Source: Sediminibacterium sp. (GTDB taxonomy: Bacteria; Bacteroidota; Bacteroidia; Chitinophagales; Chitinophagaceae). Taken from it: 64,000 nt of DNA. The stretch is taken from positions 62,001-126,000 of the forward strand of contig NZ_JAHVAA010000004.1 of the NCBI RefSeq assembly GCF_019264485.1. The letters are read 5' to 3'. The notes beneath the pieces are model-generated. The model was not told the origin of the DNA, made no database searches, and saw only the letters and a program-made list of their open reading frames with translations. The translations under genes were made by a program, and so were the position numbers. Positions 58,592 through 64,000 of this stretch are shown here, piece by piece; position 1 is the stretch's first letter; each line of letters opens with the position of its first letter.

Positions 58592-59173
58592 CTAGCTCTG
58601 TTTCCTCACATATTTGGTCAAAATCACAATCATCTGATTCTCTATTTTCCCCTCTATCTGTTCGGTATTGTCTCTTACGAGGCGAATGTTTTTTACAATC
58701 GTTCCCTGACGGGCGGTAAAGCTGGTGCCTTTTACGTCAAGATTTTGTACCAGTATTATGGTGTCGCCATCCTGTAAAAAATTACCATGAGCATCGGTAT
58801 GTAATTCTGCTTCACCATCATTTTCATGATCGCCGGTGGCTTTGGCCCAGGCCAGGTTTTCATCGGTTAAGTATAACATGTCTAACTGGTCTACCGCCCA
58901 GCTTTCTTTACGCAACCGGTTCAGCATACGCCAGGCCATTACCTGTACACCCGGTACTTCGCTCCACATGGTTTCGGTGAGGGCTTTCCAATGTGTATAA
59001 TCCAGCGGCTCTTTTTTCTCTATCTGTGTTTCACATTTAGTACAGATCATAATACAGTTCTCGGGATAAGAATGATCCTGTGGTGGTACTTTATACAATT
59101 GCAGTTTCTCATTCGATCCGCATAATTCGCAGGCATTGCCCGCCCTGTTCATTAACATTTCTTCGAGCTTCAT
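58592..59173 (-). CDS. PhnA/YjdM-family zinc-ribbon protein
   Basis: Cytosolic protein of 193 residues. The N-terminal zinc ribbon has GNACELCGSNEKL and MICTKCETQI (two CxxC pairs). The C-terminal SH3-like PhnA domain includes DAHGNFLQDGDTIILVQNLDVKGTSFTARQGTIVKNIRLV and ends IEGKIENQMIVILTKYVRK, matching the alkylphosphonate-utilisation PhnA/YjdM family. Despite the name its true role is uncertain. Longer than the E. coli protein because of a middle segment of about 60 residues. Monocistronic. Confidence 0.92.
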   Translation of the reverse strand: MKLEEMLMNRAGNACELCGSNEKLQLYKVPPQDHSYPENCIMICTKCETQIEKKEPLDYTHWKALTETMWSEVPGVQVMAWRMLNRLRKESWAVDQLDMLYLTDENLAWAKATGDHENDGEAELHTDAHGNFLQDGDTIILVQNLDVKGTSFTARQGTIVKNIRLVRDNTEQIEGKIENQMIVILTKYVRKQS

Positions 59174-59289
59174 ACTATTTCAATTAGGCGGGCAAGGTAG
59201 GTTAACTGCGTTGTATGTAGCATGATAAAACTCATGTTCTGTTTATTAATACCTCATTTCATTACGCTAGCAATAAATAGTTGACCTCC

Positions 59290-59321
59290 GTTTACTTTTT
59301 TTTCTTGATAAAAAAAGTAAC
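59290..59321. repeat. A/T-rich hairpin GTTTACTTTTTTT...AAAAAAAGTAAC
   Basis: Almost perfect 13-base arms around a short TCTTGAT-type loop. Poly-T on either strand could make it a bidirectional terminator. It lies upstream of the PhnA gene. Confidence 0.65.
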
Positions 59322-59372
59322 AAAAAAAATCTCTAAAGGAGTCCTTCGGACAAGGCTGTCGAAGAGAATAAT

Positions 59373-59428
59373 CAATATTGAATATTGAATGTCCAATATC
59401 GAGTTTCGATATTGGATATTCGATATTT
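59373..59428. repeat. Heptamer hairpin (CAATATT/GATATTG family)
   Basis: Exactly eight heptamers: caatatt, gaatatt, gaatgtc, caatatc, gagtttc, gatattg, gatattc, gatattt. The second half is the complement of the first, so it folds on itself. Confidence 0.85.
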
Positions 59429-59436
59429 CTCTGTTC

Positions 59437-59455
59437 TCCGAAGGAGTCCTTCGGA
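59437..59455. repeat. TCCGAAGGA-G-TCCTTCGGA palindrome
   Basis: Perfect 9-bp arms around one base. A damaged copy (AAAGGAGTCCTTCGGA) is at 59336-59351, 100 bp away. Confidence 0.8.
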
Positions 59456-59463
59456 CCTCTGTT

Positions 59464-59498
59464 CCAAAAAAAGACCCGCTTTACAAGAAAGCGGGTCT
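59464..59498 (-). terminator. Terminator of the HYR surface-protein gene
   Basis: Stem AGACCCGCTTT/AAAGCGGGTCT with a five-base loop, followed on the minus strand by seven T. It lies 60 bp after the stop codon. Confidence 0.9.
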
Positions 59499-59557
59499 GG
59501 CTGTATTCAGCGGGGGGTCAAAGTGCTATTCGTTCCTAATCCCCCCGGACTATGTAC

Positions 59558-62500
59558 TTATTGCACTTTGATCAACTGAATTACTTTTCTGCGGTTACCC
59601 TGTACCAGTTCGGCAAAGTAGTTACCTGCATGGTAATTATGTCCAATCTGTATGGTACTGTTTGAACCGATTTTTGCGCGACTGTCTATCACCCTTCCAG
59701 AAGCATCTACCACTCGTAATGTTACCGGTGCTTCGTATTTGCTTTCCAGTTTCAGTGTGAAGTAGGTTCTTGATGGGTTCGGCATCACCGTTACCTTCAG
59801 CTCTTCCTCGCTTCTGCTTATTGCTTGTGTCTTGGCACTTGCAGCTTCTTCCGTTACACTTGCTTTGTTGTTGTTCGACGTAAGCGCTGTTACCGGTGCC
59901 GATGGTGCCGCACAGTTGTAACTGTTCCAGATTACATTCTTTCCTTCACTCTCTACTTCTTCTGCTATAAACAGACCCGTCATAAATACATCGTCTCTGC
60001 AATCCCTGTCTCCATGACCTCTGTGGTCGCAGTCGTGGTGTCCATGGCCTCTGTGTCGGCAACTGTTAGAACTGTGTGGTTTGTGATCACACTTGTCATC
60101 ACCGTAATTACCACCGGTTACTTTCAGTTTACCATCGGGCAGGATGATGTTTGCAGTAATGCGCGTATCATCTCCTTTCACATGGAATTTCTCTTCATCT
60201 CTTCTGTTATCGGCCATGTAGAAAGTTACCTGATAAGCTTCCGGATTTACTATTACGTCGCTGCCGATCGTTACTTTCTTACTCACTCTTACACTGGTAT
60301 TTGGCGCAAAGCGGATATAACTGTAACCTCCTGTTTTCGGTCCTTTTTCAATCTGTATTTCTTCTACATCGATGGTAGTAGAGGTAAAGCGTACGCTTGC
60401 ACCTTCTTCCAGTTTAATTTTTCCAAAGATGGTTCCGGTTAAGGTTACGTTTGAACCTTTCTTCAGTGTTATATCATCGTAGTTACCATTTACCGTTGTT
60501 GTAACATTTGAGTTGATGGTTTTATCCTGCAGGTACCTGGTGCTGCTGGTATTGTACTGCATGGTAGGCAGGGTTACACTGGCTATGCCATAGATTTTAC
60601 TGTTAATGGTTACACCTTTATCAGTATCAATCCTTGGTGCTTTTACAAAACTTCCTGCACCTGTTACAGCACTGTATTTGTCGAACTCAGCTTCTCCTCT
60701 GCTGCTCATTACACCTACACTTCCGGTTTCTACTTTGTTATACTGACCCAGTTTTACTTCTTTCATACCCAGTATGGTATAACTGCTCACCAGTGTTTGT
60801 TTCTGGTAGTTATACGTAGCAGGCATTTCACTTCTGCAACCATTGGCATCTGTTGTGTACACGCTGTATACCCCATCTGCATCTGTTAAACCAAGACCTA
60901 ACTGTTGTGTGGTTGCTTTTGTATTGTTATTGTACAACCACTGGTAAGTAAATGGTCCGCTTAATGTGCTGTTGGCAGTAAGTGTAAACTGGTTACACAA
61001 TGCATCTGCTGTTGCTGCTGTAATACTGGCTACCGGTAATGGGTTAACTGTTACCGTAAAGCTGCAGGTACTTATATTACCATGTATATCGGTTACAGTA
61101 AATGTTACCGTTGATGTACCGATGGCAAAGCTTCCACTTGCATTGGTGCCAGTTCCTGTTCTGTTCGTTGCACCACTAATACTGTAAGTAGTGCTGGCAA
61201 TACCACAGTTATCAGACTGGTTCAGTACAGGAATAGCGTACTGTGTATTGCCACCTGTATTGGCACAGAATACCTGGTTGGCCGCACATACAATCACTGG
61301 TTTTTCATTGTCGGTTACCACAATTGTTTGTGTAGCTGTTTTGATATTACCATTTACATCTCTCACCGTCCAGTTGATGGTAGTAGTTCCAACAGGATAA
61401 TCTTCTGTGAGCAGTTTATTATCGCTGCGTTCACCCATTACTGTTGCTACTCCACAATTATCGGCTGTTTCAGGCAAGCTGATTACAACAGTGGCTCCAC
61501 ATTTACCCGCATCGTTGTTTACACTGATATTGTTGATGCTGATGGATGGTTTCTCATTATCTATCACCACTACTTCCTGTGTAGCCGTATCTGTAATATT
61601 ACCATGAATATCTGTTACTATCCAGCGAACAATGGTTGAACCCACAGGGAACAATGCAGGAGCATTATTCGTTACCGTGGCCACACCACAATTATCGCTG
61701 GTAATTGGTGTACCTAAATCAACGCTGGCCATACATGAGCCCGGAATATTTACCACACTTACCAATGCAGGTGCAGTAATTTTTGGTTTTTCTGTATCGG
61801 TAATCACTACTGTTTGTGTAGCTGTGTTGCTGTTACCGTTTGCATCTGTAACAGTCCAGGTAACTACAGTTGTACCTACAGGGAACAGCGTTGGCGCGTC
61901 ATTGGTTACTGAGGCTACAGAACAGTTGTCGGCTGTTACAGGTATACCCAGGTTCACCGTGGCACCGCATACACCTGCATCTGTACCCTGGCTGATAGCA
62001 GCAGGAGCAGTAATGGATGGCGCAATTGCATCAACTACGGTTACGGTTGCAGGCGCTGTTGATACATTACCATTTACATCTGTAACGGTCAGTATCACAT
62101 TATTCACACCCACATTGCTGCAATCGAAACTTGTTTTATTTACACTGATCGATGCAATACCACAGTTATCAGTTGATCCATTATTGATCTGTGCCGCTGT
62201 AATACCTGCCGCACCATTCGCATCCAGGTTTATAACCAGGCTTTGTGCAATAGCTATTGGTGGCGTAATATCTGTTACGATTACATCAAATTCAGCAAGT
62301 ACTGTACTGCATGGGTTTACCGCAGTTACTACAACATGTGTGGTTCCCTGATTAAATGTTTGTCCACTACCTGTTCCTGCACCATTACCTGTTGTGGCGC
62401 CGCTGAAACTATAGCTCAGTGCGGGTGCAGGAATACCTGTTACGGCGAGCGGATAATTTACCACTGCATTACATGTTGTTGCTGTTGTATTGACCTGTAC

Positions 62501-64000
62501 CTGTGCGTTAAAGTTTACAAACACAGGGTTCGTACAGGTTACTTCTGCTTTCACTGTAAAACTATAAGACCCTTCATTACAATCGTTATTGTTTACGGTT
62601 ACCACAGCAGTCTGCACACCCAGTGTCGTTGAAGCAAAGCTCACCGTAAAGCTGGCTGTCTGACCAGGCTGTATGGTTGCCGGTAAACTGATGCCGCTTC
62701 TGGTGAATGCCGCATTATTGATATTGATAGATGAAACCGTGAGCGCAGATGTACCATTATTGGCAATCACAAATGTTTTGCTGATGCTGTTGCCCGGTAT
62801 GGTTCCACCGAGATCAGTATGGTCTGTTCCAGATGGCGTGTTATCACCACTTGAAATTGGGGTACCATTACCACTGATATTGATCTCAGGAGCATTCACT
62901 GTTACATTAAAGCTGCATGTGGTTTTATTACCAGCCAGATCAGTTACTTCAAATGTATTGATGGTTGTTCCGATCGGGAAAGTGGAGCCTGATGGCAGAC
63001 CCGCTTTCTGTACAATAGATACAGAAGGACCAGAACCAATACCAAATGTTCCGCATGTTGTGCTTGCGCTGCCCACTGTCCAGCCACTGTAATTACCTGT
63101 TTCAAAACTTCCGTTCACCAAACTGCTGCCTGGTACTGTGATATTATCAAGCTGTACATCGAGGAAGAAATTATTGATGGTTGCATCCACCACCTGCAAA
63201 CGCACCTGCTGACCTGCATAAGCCGACAGATCGAAATTGTAATGCGTCATTGGTGTTGATTGTGGTGCGCCAGGATTTGTTTTGAACAGTGTAGCGATAA
63301 TGGCATTGGTTGAAGGATTCCTTAACTCAATAGCAATAAACTGGTTGGTACTGAAACCAGGTGCATAATGGTTGGTGTACTTCATATCCAACCCTAAATT
63401 GATGGGCCCACTTGATGGCAGGGTGATATTCTGGTACATATAATGTGTAGAACCACAGTTCACGAGGAAGACTGCCAGTTTCTGTCCGTCGGTTGGGAAG
63501 AAACTCATAGGCAGACCCGGACTATACTGGTTCTCCATTCTGTTATCTGCATAATCAAAGAACTGGGCACCACTGGCAAGTGTATGAACACCTGTATTGC
63601 CAGATGAGCAATTATCTGTTACTGTTGGCTGATTATAGGTTACTACTGCGCCACACTGGTTCGATGGAGCAGTTACAGTAATTGGAGCAGGACAGGTTAC
63701 CACTGGTGGTGTTATATCCTGTACAATTACGGTTTGTGTTTGTGTGCTGCTATTACCAGCTGCATCTGTATACTTCCAGGTAATGGTATAAGTACCCTGG
63801 CTATTATATGTTAAAGGGCTGGTAGTTGTTGCATTAATCGTACCCGAACAGTTGTCTGTTGCTGTCGGTATAGTTGTTACTGTAACATTACACTCCGCAG
63901 TAATATTCGGTAAACTGGCCAGCACCGGTACAGGAGCTGTACCATCTTTTACTGTTACGGTTTGTGTGGCCTGGGCAGTGTTACCCGAAGCATCGGTTAC
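59558..64000 (-). CDS. Giant HYR-repeat surface protein with T9SS sorting tail (N-terminus outside window)
   Basis: C-terminal 1480 residues of a cell-surface or secreted protein; the frame is open to the window edge, so the true start lies upstream. Modules in order: HYR repeats (DITPPVVTCPAPITVTAPSNQCGAVV), a lectin-like sandwich (FFDYADNRMENQYSPG...QVRLQVVDATINNFFLD), a choice-of-anchor D domain (FVIANNGTSALTVSSININNAAF), then five or more HYR repeats with TATQTVVITDTEKP linkers. A beta-helix-like region (VNGNYDDITLKKGSNVTLTGTIFGKI) holds a His/Asp/Cys-rich insert, and the end is a type IX secretion sorting domain (VMPNPSRTYFTLKLES). Probably adhesive. Confidence 0.9.
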   Translation of the reverse strand, partial: VTDASGNTAQATQTVTVKDGTAPVPVLASLPNITAECNVTVTTIPTATDNCSGTINATTTSPLTYNSQGTYTITWKYTDAAGNSSTQTQTVIVQDITPPVVTCPAPITVTAPSNQCGAVVTYNQPTVTDNCSSGNTGVHTLASGAQFFDYADNRMENQYSPGLPMSFFPTDGQKLAVFLVNCGSTHYMYQNITLPSSGPINLGLDMKYTNHYAPGFSTNQFIAIELRNPSTNAIIATLFKTNPGAPQSTPMTHYNFDLSAYAGQQVRLQVVDATINNFFLDVQLDNITVPGSSLVNGSFETGNYSGWTVGSASTTCGTFGIGSGPSVSIVQKAGLPSGSTFPIGTTINTFEVTDLAGNKTTCSFNVTVNAPEINISGNGTPISSGDNTPSGTDHTDLGGTIPGNSISKTFVIANNGTSALTVSSININNAAFTRSGISLPATIQPGQTASFTVSFASTTLGVQTAVVTVNNNDCNEGSYSFTVKAEVTCTNPVFVNFNAQVQVNTTATTCNAVVNYPLAVTGIPAPALSYSFSGATTGNGAGTGSGQTFNQGTTHVVVTAVNPCSTVLAEFDVIVTDITPPIAIAQSLVINLDANGAAGITAAQINNGSTDNCGIASISVNKTSFDCSNVGVNNVILTVTDVNGNVSTAPATVTVVDAIAPSITAPAAISQGTDAGVCGATVNLGIPVTADNCSVASVTNDAPTLFPVGTTVVTWTVTDANGNSNTATQTVVITDTEKPKITAPALVSVVNIPGSCMASVDLGTPITSDNCGVATVTNNAPALFPVGSTIVRWIVTDIHGNITDTATQEVVVIDNEKPSISINNISVNNDAGKCGATVVISLPETADNCGVATVMGERSDNKLLTEDYPVGTTTINWTVRDVNGNIKTATQTIVVTDNEKPVIVCAANQVFCANTGGNTQYAIPVLNQSDNCGIASTTYSISGATNRTGTGTNASGSFAIGTSTVTFTVTDIHGNISTCSFTVTVNPLPVASITAATADALCNQFTLTANSTLSGPFTYQWLYNNNTKATTQQLGLGLTDADGVYSVYTTDANGCRSEMPATYNYQKQTLVSSYTILGMKEVKLGQYNKVETGSVGVMSSRGEAEFDKYSAVTGAGSFVKAPRIDTDKGVTINSKIYGIASVTLPTMQYNTSSTRYLQDKTINSNVTTTVNGNYDDITLKKGSNVTLTGTIFGKIKLEEGASVRFTSTTIDVEEIQIEKGPKTGGYSYIRFAPNTSVRVSKKVTIGSDVIVNPEAYQVTFYMADNRRDEEKFHVKGDDTRITANIILPDGKLKVTGGNYGDDKCDHKPHSSNSCRHRGHGHHDCDHRGHGDRDCRDDVFMTGLFIAEEVESEGKNVIWNSYNCAAPSAPVTALTSNNNKASVTEEAASAKTQAISRSEEELKVTVMPNPSRTYFTLKLESKYEAPVTLRVVDASGRVIDSRAKIGSNSTIQIGHNYHAGNYFAELVQGNRRKVIQLIKVQ

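Larger units (their letters stand above)
59174..59557. other. 384-bp gap made of several repeat elements
   Basis: No gene. In order: an A/T hairpin (59290-59321), a half-decayed TCCGAAGGA palindrome (59337-59351), an eight-unit heptamer hairpin (59373-59428), a perfect TCCGAAGGA-G-TCCTTCGGA palindrome (59437-59455), and the terminator of the HYR gene (59464-59498). The promoter of the PhnA gene should lie near 59180-59280. Confidence 0.75.

Noticed and set aside
59373-59428. Heptamer arrays as a CRISPR array
   Set aside because: Units are 7 bases without spacers and no cas genes are in the window.
59825-60442. 205-codon plus-strand frame opposite the HYR protein
   Set aside because: The minus-strand frame is open for 1480 codons with clear domains; this is its complement.

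Overview
The window reads as chromosome of a Bacteroidota bacterium, most like the Chitinophagaceae. The grounds are SusC/SusD pairs, a C-terminal type IX secretion sorting domain, TAnnTTTG-type promoter boxes, weak or absent Shine-Dalgarno sites, many signal peptides and lipoproteins, and families largely confined to that phylum. No rRNA, CRISPR array, insertion sequence or phage gene was found. Most genes lie on the minus strand.

Layout. 1-5467: the information-processing operon rimP-nusA-infB followed by a SurA-like chaperone cut by the window edge. 5643-9623: small housekeeping and unknown genes (DUF4834-like protein, HAD phosphatase, HELGH-motif secreted protein, PfkB kinase, a secreted orphan). 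9788-33887: a near-continuous 24-kb minus-strand polysaccharide utilisation locus. In transcription order it holds SusC, SusD, a vanadium-haloperoxidase-like lipoprotein, an FG-GAP/ASPIC lipoprotein, a DUF255 thioredoxin-fold lipoprotein, a tandem CE1 esterase, a GH127/GH146 protein, a GH95 protein and four GH43 proteins. A divergent LacI-family regulator (34932-35972) and three matching TGCAA-n4-TTGCA operators probably control it. The enzyme set points to an esterified, arabinose-rich xylan or similar hemicellulose/pectin side chain. 36054-42201: copper resistance, with a multicopper oxidase fused to a beta-barrel, a DUF3347 protein, a copper chaperone, an HMA-AraC regulator, and a divergently transcribed copper P-type ATPase. 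42261-47449: DUF2071, OmpH/Skp-like, four orphan membrane or secreted proteins, and a prokaryotic pentameric ligand-gated ion channel homologue. 47688-56692: a defence-like island with an AAA/DUF4143 ATPase and a tight seven-gene operon (Vsr nuclease, XRE regulator, C5 cytosine methyltransferase, GHKL ATPase fused to a nuclease domain, a second GHKL ATPase, two unrecognised proteins). 57160-64000: a membrane protein, a CAU-anticodon tRNA with two decayed partial copies, a PhnA/YjdM protein, and the C-terminal 1480 residues of a huge HYR-repeat T9SS surface protein.

The best candidate for an undescribed system is the 49312-56692 operon. It looks like a restriction-modification derivative with two different GHKL ATPases, one carrying its own PD-(D/E)XK nuclease, and two accessory proteins. 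A second theme is non-coding: many intergenic regions outside the PUL, copper and restriction operons hold hairpins built from imperfect heptamer repeats. Each array has its own word, but the architecture is shared. Small palindromes of the form TCC(G/C)...(G/C)GGA are scattered among them and have invaded tRNA relics.

All family assignments come from reading motifs by eye; no database search was possible. Boundaries follow reading frames, with starts moved inward where a signal peptide or conserved N-terminus indicated it.
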